NCBI GenBank assembly: GCA_017355425.1
Contig: CP070233.1
Coordinates: 2,025,501 to 2,089,500 of the forward strand
Reading direction: 5' to 3'
DNA length: 64,000 nt
From: Dolichospermum sp. DET69
Lineage (GTDB): Bacteria; Cyanobacteriota; Cyanobacteriia; Cyanobacteriales; Nostocaceae
Shown: positions 20,126 to 31,680 of the stretch, in pieces
Layout: each line of letters begins with the position of its first letter
Position numbering within the stretch: position 1 is the stretch's first letter
Notes under the pieces: model-generated
Databases searched by the model: none
Seen by the model: only the letters and a program-made list of their open reading frames with translations
Told to the model about the DNA's origin: nothing
Program-made: the position numbers and the translations under genes

Positions 20126-20521
20126 ATGTCACAACTAACACCAATTCAATTAGAAGACGGAACAATTATTTATATTGAAGCATCAGAAAACGTTGCTGTA
20201 TCTATTCCCCAACCTCCAAAAAATGAGAACCTAGATTTTCTAATTCCCACCCCTGAACAAGCAGACCGCAGTTTTGGCTTAGAAAAACTAAACGAAAAAC
20301 TGAATATTAAAGAACAGGGAGACAAACTCCAAAAAACTATTCAATCCTATTCAAAACATATTATTCAATCCTTCAAAGATTTAGCTTTAGCAGAAGTTTC
20401 TGAAGTTACCTTAGAATTTGGGGTGAATGTCGGAGGAATGACAGGAATCCCTTATATTGTTACAGGAGAAACAAGCAGTAATATTAAAATTACCGTTAAA
20501 TGTAAATTTAATCAGAAATAA
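20126..20521 (+). CDS. Trypco1 / CU044_2847-like protein
   Basis: A 131-residue protein with a beta-rich N-terminus (TPIQLEDGTIIYIEASE), a helical middle (about 60-90) and a C-terminal beta unit (VTLEFGVNVGGMTGIPYIV and NIKITVKC). This pattern, especially the EFGV strand, fits the trypsin-co-occurring domain 1 (Trypco1). In published surveys of bacterial NTP-dependent conflict systems, Trypco domains accompany trypsin-like or caspase-like proteases and STAND NTPases. Here it lies 0.8 kb past the AAA/solute-binding receptor and 3.7 kb past the CHAT protease, on the same strand. A shared taactatatc motif upstream hints at common control. Assignment by eye; no catalytic residues expected. Confidence 0.68.
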   Translation: MSQLTPIQLEDGTIIYIEASENVAVSIPQPPKNENLDFLIPTPEQADRSFGLEKLNEKLNIKEQGDKLQKTIQSYSKHIIQSFKDLALAEVSEVTLEFGVNVGGMTGIPYIVTGETSSNIKITVKCKFNQK

Positions 20522-20526
20522 ATTTT

Positions 20527-20569
20527 GTCAGAATCAGGATATCCACCGATTAAAGGATGTACAGGATGT
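20527..20569. repeat. single copy of the 'gattcagac' core repeat
   Basis: Reads gtcagaatcaggatatcc followed by a ggat-rich segment, the reverse orientation of the core that builds the nearby 87-base array. It begins five bases after the Trypco1-like stop codon. Confidence 0.75.
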
Positions 20570-20689
20570 TATTGTTGAATTAGTCTAGGAATTTTCGGTA
20601 TTATAGTGTTTAGAGAATGTTGTTTATTTTAGGCATTTACAAAATATTCTTTTTCACTTATCATCATAATCCTTATAATCCTTAATTCT

Positions 20690-21620
20690 GCCACAATCAA
20701 ATAATATGCCAATAACAATCCTGCAAATCCTCAAATCTTGGACATCCTGATTCAGACAAAATATTCACTTAATTATGCCACAATCAAATAATATGCCAAT
20801 AACAATCCTGCAAATCCTCAAATCCTGGACATCCTGATTCAGACAAAATATTCACTTAATTCTGCCACAATCAAATAATATGCCAATAACAATCCTGCAA
20901 ATCCTCAAATCCTGGAAATCCTGATTCAGACAAAATATTCACTTAATTCTGCCACAATCAAATAATATGCCAATAACAATCCTGCAAATCCTCAAATCCT
21001 GGAAATCCTGATTCAGACAAAATATTCACTTAATTCTGCCACAATCAAATAATATGCCAATAACAATCCTGCAAATCCTCAAATCCTGGAAATCCTGATT
21101 CAGACAAAATATTCACTTAATTCTGCCACAATCAAATAATATGCCAATAACAATCCTGCAAATCCTCAAATCCTGGAAATCCTGATTCAGACAAAATATT
21201 CACTTAATTCTGCCACAATCAAATAATATGCCAATAACAATCCTGCAAATCCTCAAATCCTGGAAATCCTGATTCAGACAAAATATTCACTTAATTCTGT
21301 CACAATCAAACAATACAGCAATTCTCGCTCTAATGAAATACAATGGAGGGCGCAGTCCCTGCGCCCCTACGTGCCACAATCAAACAATATCCAAATAACA
21401 ATCCTGCAAATCCTCAAATCCTGGACATCCTGATTCAGACAAAATATTCACTTAATTCTGCCACAATCAAACAATATCCCAATAACAATCCTGCAAATCC
21501 TCAAATCCTGGACATCCTGATTCAGACAAAATATCCACTTAATTCTGTCACAATCAAACAATATCCCAATAAAAATCCTGCAAATCCTCAAATCCCGGAC
21601 ATCCTGATTCAGACAAAAAA
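20690..21620. repeat. tandem array of 87-base repeats, about ten units
   Basis: Units begin gccacaatcaaa at 20690, 20777, 20864, 20951, 21038, 21125 and 21212, then a disrupted unit at 21299, then 21373, 21460 and 21547. The spacing is exactly 87 bases wherever the unit is complete. Each unit ends with the dispersed core cctgattcagacaaaat. Units are nearly identical, without CRISPR-like variable spacers. One unit is interrupted by a 57-base element (21315-21371). The reading frame across the right half (21343-21690) is an artefact of the repeats. The array ends at the prk terminator. Confidence 0.95.
21315..21371. mobile_element. 57-base MITE-like element, copy 1
   Basis: This 57-base block matches 28592-28648 in reverse orientation with a single difference, in the loop of its gggcgcag...ctgcgccc hairpin. 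Here it interrupts one unit of the 87-base array, so it inserted after the array formed or was captured during array turnover. It has no coding capacity. Confidence 0.85.
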
Positions 21621-21645
21621 AAAGGGAACATCTGCTCTGTTCCCT
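21615..21645 (-). terminator. Rho-independent terminator of prk
   Basis: On the minus strand, the stem agggaaca / tgttccct with a seven-base loop is followed by a run of eight or more T. It lies 28 bases after the prk stop codon. It also marks the edge of the 87-base repeat array. Confidence 0.88.
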
Positions 21646-21672
21646 CTGATCTTTGACACAACTACTGCTGTT

Positions 21673-22674
21673 TTAGACTTGAACTGCTAGTTTTGCTTCT
21701 GTAGCTGTCAACCGCTCATAAGCGGCACGCATTTTCAAACCTGTCAATACTTGGAATAAACCAGTACCATTGTTAGAACCTGGATATTCACGGTGTTGTA
21801 GTAACAAGTGAGTCATCTCACCTTGATATTTGGTGGATGTTTTGCTTAAATGAGTTTCGATGTAAATTACTTCATCGAGATTATCAAATTGACCGTCTAC
21901 TTCTAAAACTGTGACGTAACGACCATAGTAAACATCAGAACCGTAGTAAAGCTGCATACCGGGGTAAGAACAGGTTAATTTGCGACCGCAAGGAGTCCAC
22001 TGAATTGTTGAACCTTCATCAAACAGGTAACTTGGCTCAAAGCCTTCTTTATCTTCCCGTTGTAACATCCGTACCCGCAAAACTTTACGTTCTGTATCGT
22101 TTTTAATTAAGTTTGTAGGTAATACTTGCAGAACTACGTCAGCAAATTCTCTTTGGGGTTCGATGAATTTTTCAAAATCAGGTTTACGAGAATTGATTTG
22201 TGCGAGAACATCTTCATAGCGATGGCCTCTTTCAGCCATATCTCGTTGAATTTTCCAAGCAATTTTGACTTCATCACTGATATCAAAATAAACGCTGAAA
22301 TCTAGCAATTCTCTTACTCGCTCATCATATAAAGGATGCAGTCCTTCTACTACGACAATATGATTTGGTTCAATCCACTCTGGTGGATCAATCATGCCAG
22401 TTTCGTGGTTATAAATCGGCTTACTTACTCCATGACCTTCTTTAAGAGCTTTAATTTGCTCATACATTAGGTCAAAATTATTGGCTCTAGGATCAAGTGC
22501 AGTTATCCCTGTTTCTTTACGTTGTATACGATCTAAACAATGATAGTCATCTAAACAGATAACTGTCATAAATTCTTCACCAAATAAATCAATCAACCGA
22601 CGTAAAAACGTAGACTTACCGCACCCAGAGTCTCCAGCTACTCCAATTAGTACCACGCGTTCCGGCTTACTCAT
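21673..22674 (-). CDS. prk: phosphoribulokinase
   Basis: Calvin-cycle kinase that makes ribulose-1,5-bisphosphate for Rubisco. The P-loop GVAGDSGCGKSTFLRRL is at residues 12-28. CLDDYHCLDR near 40 and VVEGLHPLYDERVRELLDFS near 128-147 are typical of the family. The length of 333 residues matches cyanobacterial Prk. The family's redox control uses an N-terminal cysteine pair; Cys18 in the P-loop and Cys40 in CLDDYH fit it, so thioredoxin/CP12 regulation is likely. It is monocistronic, with its own strong terminator, and its promoter lies in the long region before petH. Confidence 0.96.
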   Translation of the reverse strand: MSKPERVVLIGVAGDSGCGKSTFLRRLIDLFGEEFMTVICLDDYHCLDRIQRKETGITALDPRANNFDLMYEQIKALKEGHGVSKPIYNHETGMIDPPEWIEPNHIVVVEGLHPLYDERVRELLDFSVYFDISDEVKIAWKIQRDMAERGHRYEDVLAQINSRKPDFEKFIEPQREFADVVLQVLPTNLIKNDTERKVLRVRMLQREDKEGFEPSYLFDEGSTIQWTPCGRKLTCSYPGMQLYYGSDVYYGRYVTVLEVDGQFDNLDEVIYIETHLSKTSTKYQGEMTHLLLQHREYPGSNNGTGLFQVLTGLKMRAAYERLTATEAKLAVQV

Positions 22675-25032
<2,358 letters not shown>

Positions 25033-25099
25033 TTGGTCATTAGTCATTAGTCATTGGTCATTGGTCATTGGTTATTGGTCATTGGTCATTGGTTATTGG
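25033..25099. repeat. heptamer array (attggtc/attagtc) after petH
   Basis: About nine seven-base units starting at the petH stop codon. It is the same repeat unit as 22995-23079 upstream of petH. Confidence 0.93.
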
Positions 25100-25167
25100 A
25101 CAAATAACATAGGATAATCAGTAGGTAGGGCTTTGGCTCTGCCTACAATTGTTTTATTGAACTTAAT

Positions 25168-26472
25168 GTGGGTGCAAAATCTGTGGCTGTCAAATTAGGA
25201 ATACTTGGATTAGGTACAGTAGGAACGGGGACAGTACAACTGTTGCAAGACAAGGTAGGCCGTCATCCACTGTTACAGGAAATTGAAATCTATCGGGTGG
25301 GTGTGCGATCGCTCACTAAACCCCGGTCTGTAGAATTATCCTCAGAGGTGATAACTACAGATTTAGAAGCTATTGTTAATGATCCAGCCGTAGATATAGT
25401 TGTCGAGTTGTTGGGGGGATTAGAACCTGCAAAAACACTAATCCTAACAGCCCTAAAAAATGGTAAGCACGTTGTCACGGCTAATAAAGCCGTAATTTCT
25501 CGGTTTGGTGCAGAAATATTTACCGCTGCTAATGAAGCAGGTGTTTATGTGTTGCTAGAAGCAGCCGTTGGTGGTGGTATCCCTGTGATTCAACCCCTAA
25601 AGCAATCTTTAAGCGTTAATCGCATTAATGCTATAATAGGTATTGTCAATGGCACAACTAACTACATCCTTACTAGGATGCAAACAGAAGGTAGTGAATT
25701 TGATGATGTCCTAGCAGATGCTCAGAAATTAGGTTATGCTGAAGCTGACCCGACAGCAGATGTTGATGGTTTAGATGCAGGTGATAAAATTGCTATTTTG
25801 GCATCTTTAGGATTTGATGGGCGAATTAATCGTGAAGATGTTTATTGTGAAGGAATTAGCCAAGTTACAAAAACAGATATTACCTATGCTGCTAAATTAG
25901 GATTTGTCATTAAATTACTAGGCATAGCTCAACATTTAGATATAGATAACTCCCAGCTTTCCGTCAGAGTTCATCCTACCCTAGTCCCCCAAAATCATCC
26001 TTTAGCTAGTATCAATGGTGTTTATAATGCCATTCTGGTAGAGGGAGAACCCATTGGCCAGGTGATGTTATTCGGTCCTGGGGCTGGTGCGGGTGCTACC
26101 GCTAGTGCTGTATCATCAGATATATTAAATCTTGTCGCCACCCTAAAAACCAATACAACTAAACCAAATCCTCTCTTAGCTTGTAGACATCAACATTATT
26201 CGCAAATTACCCCCATTTCCGAGTTAGTAACCCGGTTTTATACCCGTTTCCTCAGCAAAGATCAAGCGGGAGTCATTGGCAGATTGGGAACTTGTTTTGG
26301 TAATTATGGCGTGAGTTTAGAGTCAGTAGTACAAACTGGCTTTCAGGGAGAACTCGCAGAAATTGTAGTTGTCACTCACAATGTCCGAGAAGGGGACTTT
26401 AGACAAGCTTTGGCAGAAATTCAAGCTATGGCATCAATAGACAGTATCCCCAGCGTTTTACGAGTGTTATAA
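25168..26472 (+). CDS. hom: homoserine dehydrogenase
   Basis: Reduces aspartate semialdehyde to homoserine, the branch to threonine and methionine. The NAD(P)-binding motif GILGLGTVGTG is near residue 11-21. The catalytic/substrate region shows EAAVGGGIPVIQPLKQSL, NGTTNYILTRM and the conserved GLDAGDKIAILASLGF. The C-terminal 80 residues are an ACT domain (AGVIGRLGTCFGNYGVSLESV), implying allosteric feedback, typically by threonine. Length 434 is standard. The start is a GTG; a second GTG five codons later (VAVKLGI) is also possible. A hairpin repeat follows 12 bases after the stop. Confidence 0.95.
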   Translation: MGAKSVAVKLGILGLGTVGTGTVQLLQDKVGRHPLLQEIEIYRVGVRSLTKPRSVELSSEVITTDLEAIVNDPAVDIVVELLGGLEPAKTLILTALKNGKHVVTANKAVISRFGAEIFTAANEAGVYVLLEAAVGGGIPVIQPLKQSLSVNRINAIIGIVNGTTNYILTRMQTEGSEFDDVLADAQKLGYAEADPTADVDGLDAGDKIAILASLGFDGRINREDVYCEGISQVTKTDITYAAKLGFVIKLLGIAQHLDIDNSQLSVRVHPTLVPQNHPLASINGVYNAILVEGEPIGQVMLFGPGAGAGATASAVSSDILNLVATLKTNTTKPNPLLACRHQHYSQITPISELVTRFYTRFLSKDQAGVIGRLGTCFGNYGVSLESVVQTGFQGELAEIVVVTHNVREGDFRQALAEIQAMASIDSIPSVLRVL

Positions 26473-26483
26473 ACAAGCAAAAT

Positions 26484-26512
26484 ATCCCCGATTTCTTGAA
26501 GAAGTCGGGGAT
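26484..26512 (+). repeat. hairpin repeat after hom (atccccgatttctt family)
   Basis: A member of the family seen at 14604, with one mismatch in the stem. It may act as a transcription stop for hom, but only a weak T-rich stretch follows. Confidence 0.7.
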
Positions 26513-26694
26513 TTGTCATTCTATTATTAATTGACAACAAGATAGTTCTTCCTTATCAATTTTATGATAACATTTTTAAAATTGTTTGTCAATACCATAA
26601 ATCTCTTTTTTCGGTTGGCGTTTTTGCGTTTTTTAGCGATACATCATGGGGTGATGATGTATACTTAACACGGCTTAATAATTTGATTCTGTGG

Positions 26695-26958
26695 GTAGGG
26701 GTTTAGCAGTGCTCATTGGTGTCAACTTAAGTTAAAAATGGCTTATCTGTTGGCTTCTACACCCGACAGGGAATCAATTCCCTGTCTAATAGCTCAAGTC
26801 TACTGAAGTAGACTAAAGATTTTCGAGTATTTAGTCATCTTTAGATGACTTTACCTATTAGACTGGGAATATGGCTTACGTCACGCTACCCTATCATTCC
26901 CAGACGGGATATAGGTTTTACGTTAAGTTGATACTTATGAGCAGTGCTAAACCCCTAC
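26695..26958. mobile_element. multi-hairpin element with terminal inverted repeats
   Basis: Ends gtaggggtttagcagtgctc and its reverse complement (from 26937) define a 264-base non-coding element. Inside are successive small hairpins: gtctactgaagtagac, agtcatctttagatgact and gggaatcaattccc. A small dispersed repeat (tggcttacgtcacgcta) is inserted. Relatives: 27000-27310, 28681-28875, 33792-34017 and 55919-56098. A bare end-to-end palindrome occurs at 36290-36318. Confidence 0.75.
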
Positions 26959-26999
26959 AAATCTAGGTTTTTCGTAATTTTGTAAAAGTCCATGTCTCA

Positions 27000-27310
27000 A
27001 CCGTGTTTAAATAAATCAGGAATACAGAGAATTTATTCCCTGTCTTCTAGCTAAAGTTCGTTTTAATTGAACAGGAAAGCACCACCAAAGAGGTTGCTAC
27101 TTAGTCGGTTTTAACCGATTTGAGCTATTAGACAGGGAATTTATTCCCTGGCTCAAGTCTCTGATGACATCGAAATCAGAAATTATCCTATTTATAGAAT
27201 AAATACCGCCAAAATAGTCGTTTTTAACCGACTTGAGCTATTAGACAGGGAATTAATTCCCTGGCTTGAAGGTATTTGACACTGTTGAGCAATGCTAAAC
27301 CTTTACAAGT
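27000..27310. repeat. multi-hairpin repeat region, degenerate copies
   Basis: Contains two or three units of a hairpin gtcggttttaaccgac followed by ttgagctattagacagg and a second hairpin gggaatttattccc. The right end (gagcaatgctaaacc, near 27288) matches the terminal repeat of the 26695 element. No gene is present in 26473-27711; the rest of that interval holds only a gttgggtt-type hairpin at 27600-27627. Confidence 0.7.
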
Positions 27311-27652
27311 TCTTATCCAAACAGGTCAAGTATGTATATGATGGTAAGATGTGTTATTTATAAACACAACCGTGATCTTTAAGTTATAAATAATCTTTTT
27401 GTAACACATACTTTAACTCACGTATGTGACATATTCTAAATTCACAAAAAAACAACTAACTCTTGGCTTTATAAGAGACTAGGCTGAAAACGACCCAGGT
27501 TGGGACAGTCTACCACTTCTTCTAACATACCTCTAAGATACAAGGTTGGATTGTTCGCGTTAGCGTTGCGGAGCAATTAGCATGAAACCCAACATAAGCG
27601 TTGGGTTGCGCTGTCGCTTAACCCAACAAAGCAGGAAATGGACAAGGTATTG

Positions 27653-27689
27653 AAAAAAGATACCCGACTCTTGAAAGAAATCGGGTATC
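27653..27689 (-). terminator. terminator of the CAAD gene
   Basis: On the minus strand, the stem gatacccgattt / gagtcgggtatc is followed by six T (27653-27658 on + are A). The stem is a member of the dispersed 'cccgacttctt' hairpin family, recruited here with a T-run 22 bases after the stop codon. Confidence 0.8.
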
Positions 27690-27711
27690 TAAAATGATCT
27701 AAATTTGTGAG

Positions 27712-28161
27712 TTAAGATTTAGAAGTGTCCTTACCCACAACTTGAGATTTGAGGGTGGTAATTTCCCCAGATAACTCTTGTCTGCTGGAGGCTTTGAGTA
27801 AATAGCGATAGACAAACCACACAGAATAACCAATCCCAATTAATTCAAAGGTAGGTGCTACCAAAGGAACATCATTCAGAGCATCTAATACAGCCAATAG
27901 TACCTTAACTGTGACTACTGCTGTCACAACTAAGCCAATACTAACGATAGGCTGCTGATATTGACCAAATACTTTACCTACATAGTCTGGTAATGTACCC
28001 AAAAAACCAGAAATTTGTTGTCCATATTTCAGCCATTGTTCTTGAGACTGCACAGGGGGCTGAAGTTTGGTCATATTCCCGGGTTGGGTGTTAATTTCGG
28101 GGATGATTGTTTCTTTTGCGGGGGTTTCTTGAAATTCTGGTTCTTGCATTTTCGCTTCCAT
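27712..28161 (-). CDS. CAAD domain (CURT1-like) membrane protein
   Basis: A 149-residue protein with a hydrophilic N-terminus (about 1-75) and the CAAD domain (about 76-140): an amphipathic stretch near FLGTLPDYVGKVFGQYQQP, two transmembrane helices (VSIGLVVTAVVTVKVLLAVL and FELIGIGYSVWFVYRYLL) and the conserved RQEL near the end. CAAD domains occur free, or attached to some cyanobacterial aminoacyl-tRNA synthetases, and are related to plant CURT1 thylakoid-curvature proteins. A thylakoid membrane location is thus likely. ATG 28161 is chosen; Met5 is an alternative. It is monocistronic, with its own terminator. Confidence 0.87.
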   Translation of the reverse strand: MEAKMQEPEFQETPAKETIIPEINTQPGNMTKLQPPVQSQEQWLKYGQQISGFLGTLPDYVGKVFGQYQQPIVSIGLVVTAVVTVKVLLAVLDALNDVPLVAPTFELIGIGYSVWFVYRYLLKASSRQELSGEITTLKSQVVGKDTSKS

Positions 28162-28361
28162 AATTTTGAAAGTTGAGTTTCTTACTTAGATATTTACAAC
28201 CAAAAGGCTGTTAAATGACACATCTATCACTAACAAGAGTGAGAGATTAGAGATTATTGGTTTATCTTACATCTAGACTTCTTCTCAAGTATGACAAAAC
28301 TTGACGCGAAACCTAGTAACATAAGTTGCTATAGCACTCTTATTTGATTTTGGAAATATCT

Positions 28362-28416
28362 GTAGGGTGGACAATGCCCACAAAATGAGGGTTTTGGTGG
28401 GCATTGCCCACCCTAC
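28362..28416. repeat. inverted repeat gtagggtgg...ccaccctac
   Basis: Two 20-base near-perfect arms, starting gtagggtggacaatgccca and ending tgggcattgcccaccctac, with a short loop. This is a common cyanobacterial intergenic hairpin, not followed by a T-run. It lies in the 28162-29292 region, which contains no credible gene. Confidence 0.8.
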
Positions 28417-28591
28417 GTACAGTCCAGAAATCAATGAGAATTTTTATAGTTAGGGAACCAGTCAGGATAAAACTAAATAGCCTGACACCTGATCAAATTT
28501 CCGCAAAATTTAGGAATTTAAGTAAATTTTTATTGTTTGCCCCGTTACAGCACTTCCTGATGTTATGAGGTACAGTTTTTATTGCCAAACC

Positions 28592-28648
28592 CGTAGGGGC
28601 GCAGGGCCTGCGCCCTCCATTGTATTTCATTAGAGCGAGAATTGCTGT
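28592..28648. mobile_element. 57-base MITE-like element, copy 2
   Basis: 56 of 57 bases match 21315-21371 in the opposite orientation. Here it sits in plain intergenic DNA, which lets the element's ends be read as cgtaggggc and gaattgctgt. Confidence 0.85.
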
Positions 28649-28680
28649 ATGCTGCTTTCGTTTTATTCTTTGTACTGAGT

Positions 28681-28875
28681 TTGATACTGACCACAAGTAT
28701 CAACTTAACATAAAACCTACATCCCGCAAGGAACTCAAGTTCCTTGCTAATAGCCAAAGTCATCTGAAGATGACTAAACACTGGAAAAATTCCTTAGTCC
28801 ACAAAGCGTGGACTTGAGCTATTAGACAGGGAATTTATTCCCTGACGGGTGTGGAAGCCAACAGATAAGCCATTT
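28681..28875. repeat. multi-hairpin repeat, another copy
   Basis: Contains the series aaggaactcaagttcctt, agtcatctgaagatgact, agtccacaaagcgtggact and gggaatttattccc, joined by taatagc / gagctattagac linkers. Flanked by tatcaacttaa and tggaagccaacagataag, both also found in the 26695 element. Confidence 0.7.
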
Positions 28876-29292
28876 TTGACACTCTCACTGTCTTTAGACA
28901 CTGAGATTCTTTAATCAATGAGCCGACTTGTTTAAGCAGGATTACTCCAACAAAAATAGAGGTCAATTCTCCTAAAGCGTTAATTCCGGTATGCCCTACC
29001 GTACTCGATATTGACATTTTATCTTTTACCAAATCTAGCTTTCCTAAACTGCAATACCGTTAGGTATGACTACGCACTTAACAAATCTAGTTAAGTTTTT
29101 ACGCTGTTTAGTTATACTTAAATTATGGATTTGCATTCTATTATATCACATCTACTGCGACCAGTTAATTTCTTACGTGACTAAAGTCACTCGAGTCGCT
29201 TATATCTCAGCCCTAAAGGGACTGAGCTTTACGCTTACCGGATATTCTTGTAACCCTATAACAAATTGTCCTTTTTATCATTTTTATAGTTT

Positions 29293-31623
29293 ATGACCAC
29301 AAATATTGATTTCCTGAGTCATCTTAACCCTAGTCAACGTCAGGCAGTAGAACATTACTGTGGACCATTATTGGTTGTCGCAGGTGCTGGTTCTGGAAAA
29401 ACCCGGGCCCTGACTTACCGCATTGCCAACTTGATTCTTAAACATCGTGTTAATCCTGAAAATATCCTCGCGGTGACATTTACTAACAAAGCCGCTAGAG
29501 AAATGAAGGAAAGAATTCAAAAGATATTTGCCGAACAATTAGCGATATCGCAATATGGTAAAAAGTTTGATTTATTAACAGAATATGAAAAAAGCTTACT
29601 AAAATCACAGGTTTACCGCAATACTATCAAAGATATGTGGTGTGGAACTTTTCACAGTTTATTCTCTCGGATTCTGCGCTATGATATCGAAAAATATCAA
29701 GATGAGAAAGGCAGAAAATGGAATAAAAACTTTTCTATTTTTGATGAATCTGATGTGCAAACTGTGATTAAAGAAATAGTTACTAAAGATTTGAATTTAG
29801 ATAGTAAAAAGTTTGAACCTAAATCTGTGCGTTACGCTATTAGTAATGCCAAAAATCAAGGCTTATCACCCCAACAATTTGAAAGCGAACAACCCAATTA
29901 TCGCGGTAGAGTCATAGCTGATGTCTATAATCGCTACCAGGATAAACTTTCCCAAAATAACGCTTTAGATTTTGATGATTTAATTTTAATTCCTACGAGA
30001 TTATTTCAACAAAATGAGCAGGTTTTAAATTATTGGCATCGGAAATTCTGTCATATTCTGGTTGATGAATATCAAGATACCAACCGGACTCAATATGATT
30101 TAATTCAGCTTTTGGTGACGAATGACGAAAAACGTAAAAGTGAATGGCAATGGCAAAATCGGTCTGTGTTTGTTGTTGGTGATGCTGACCAGTCAATTTA
30201 TAGTTTTAGAATGGCAGATTTTACCATCTTACTCGAATTTCAGGAGAATTTTGGTGATGGTTTAGCAGATGATGATACTCGTTCTATGGTGAAATTAGAG
30301 GAAAATTATCGCTCTTGTGAAAACATTCTCCAAGCTGCTAATGAACTAATTGAAAATAACACCCAACGCATTGATAAAGTTCTCAAAGCTACTAGAGAAC
30401 CAGGAGAAGAAATTTATTGTCATCAAGCTGATGAAGAAATGGCAGAAGCGGCTTTTGTTATTAATCAAATTCGTACTTTAGAACATCAAAATCCAGAGTT
30501 AAATTGGGGTAACTTTGCGATTTTATATCGAACTAATGCCCAATCTCGACCTTTTGAAGAATTGTTAGTTAAATATCAAATTCCTTATACGGTTGTGGGA
30601 GGAATGAAGTTTTATGATCGTAAAGAAATTAAAGATGCTGTTGCTTATTTAAGAGCGATTAATAATTCAGCGGATACTGTGAGTTTATTACGAGTTATCA
30701 ACACACCTCGGAGAGGAATTGGTAAGGCTACTATTGATGCTTTGGTGAATGCTTCCCAGCAATTAGGCACAACTTTATGGGAAATATTAAGTGATGAAAC
30801 ATCTGTAAATACTTTAGCAGGACGTTCGGCAAAAGCTGTAAATAATTTTGCAGCGATGATTCACAATCGTCAAGAACAAATCAAAGTAATTCCCGGTTCG
30901 GAAATCTTACAAGGGATTTTAGAAGATTCTGGTTATATTAAGGAATTGCAAGATCAAGCTACAGAGGAATCTGATAATAGAATCAGTAATGTGAATGAAT
31001 TGCATAATGCTATGTTGCAATTTCAAGAAGAAAATGCAGGGGAAGATATTTCCTTACAGGCATTTTTGCAAAGTGCGGCTTTGAGTTCTGATTTAGATAA
31101 TTTAAAAGAGGGACAAACCGCAGTTTCGTTAATGACTTTACACGCTTCTAAGGGTTTGGAATTTCCTGTTGTCTTTTTGGTGGGATTAGAACAGGGATTA
31201 TTTCCGGGATATCGTTCTTTACAAGATCCTTCATTATTGGAAGAAGAACGGCGTTTATGTTATGTTGGCATTACTCGCGCTCAAGAAAGATTGTTTTTAT
31301 CTCATGCCAGGGAACGGCGTTTATATGGGTCTAGAGAACGGGCAATGCGATCGCAATTTTTGGATGAATTACCAGCAGAATTATTAAGTACCCAAAATAA
31401 AGTTACCCGTAGTTTTACTAAAGCCACATCTGCAAATACTAGTAAAGAAAGCACTCCTGGAACTTGGCTAGTAGGTGATAGAGTATTACATAAATCCTTT
31501 GGACTTGGGGAAATTACCCACGTTTTCGGAGAAGGAAATAAGGTTTCTGTAGCGATTAAATTCCTGAGTTTAGGACAAAAAATCGTAGATCCTAGAGTAG
31601 CACAATTACAGAAAGTTGGTTAA
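29293..31623 (+). CDS. pcrA: UvrD/PcrA-type superfamily 1 DNA helicase
   Basis: 3'-5' DNA helicase for excision repair, replication restart and removal of RecA filaments. Ordered SF1 motifs: LNPSQRQAVEH (Q motif), VAGAGSGKTRALTYR (I), VTFTNKAAREMKERI (Ia), VDEYQDTNRTQYDL (II), VFVVGDADQSIYSFR (III), the SLMTLHASKGLEFPVVFLVG segment (V) and CYVGITRAQERLFL (VI). The length of 776 is typical. The C-terminus (GDRVLHKSFGLGEITHVFGEG) matches the Tudor-like RNA-polymerase-binding domain found in PcrA. The stop codon lies inside a dispersed 48-base repeat that recurs at 32886. Confidence 0.93.
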   Translation: MTTNIDFLSHLNPSQRQAVEHYCGPLLVVAGAGSGKTRALTYRIANLILKHRVNPENILAVTFTNKAAREMKERIQKIFAEQLAISQYGKKFDLLTEYEKSLLKSQVYRNTIKDMWCGTFHSLFSRILRYDIEKYQDEKGRKWNKNFSIFDESDVQTVIKEIVTKDLNLDSKKFEPKSVRYAISNAKNQGLSPQQFESEQPNYRGRVIADVYNRYQDKLSQNNALDFDDLILIPTRLFQQNEQVLNYWHRKFCHILVDEYQDTNRTQYDLIQLLVTNDEKRKSEWQWQNRSVFVVGDADQSIYSFRMADFTILLEFQENFGDGLADDDTRSMVKLEENYRSCENILQAANELIENNTQRIDKVLKATREPGEEIYCHQADEEMAEAAFVINQIRTLEHQNPELNWGNFAILYRTNAQSRPFEELLVKYQIPYTVVGGMKFYDRKEIKDAVAYLRAINNSADTVSLLRVINTPRRGIGKATIDALVNASQQLGTTLWEILSDETSVNTLAGRSAKAVNNFAAMIHNRQEQIKVIPGSEILQGILEDSGYIKELQDQATEESDNRISNVNELHNAMLQFQEENAGEDISLQAFLQSAALSSDLDNLKEGQTAVSLMTLHASKGLEFPVVFLVGLEQGLFPGYRSLQDPSLLEEERRLCYVGITRAQERLFLSHARERRLYGSRERAMRSQFLDELPAELLSTQNKVTRSFTKATSANTSKESTPGTWLVGDRVLHKSFGLGEITHVFGEGNKVSVAIKFLSLGQKIVDPRVAQLQKVG

Positions 31624-31664
31624 AACCGACAAGATTCCCGACTTCTTTGAGAAGTCGGGAATCT
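31617..31664. repeat. 48-base dispersed repeat overlapping the pcrA stop (copy 1)
   Basis: Starts ggttaaaaccgacaagattc and includes the hairpin at 31633-31663. The same 48 bases, with one difference in the loop (g/a), recur at 32886-32933. The first six bases are the last codon and stop of pcrA, so copy 2 probably carries a captured gene end. Confidence 0.85.
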
Positions 31665-31680
31665 GAATTCATATTGTCTC

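Noticed and set aside
20690-21620. Possible CRISPR array
   Set aside because: Units are 87 bases and near-identical throughout; there are no short conserved repeats alternating with unique spacers, and no cas gene is present.
21343-21690. 115-codon reading frame
   Set aside because: It is a translation of the tandem repeats and runs into the opposite-strand prk gene.
29066-29296. 76-codon reading frame upstream of pcrA
   Set aside because: Hydrophobic translation of AT-rich DNA with no Shine-Dalgarno; overlaps the pcrA start.
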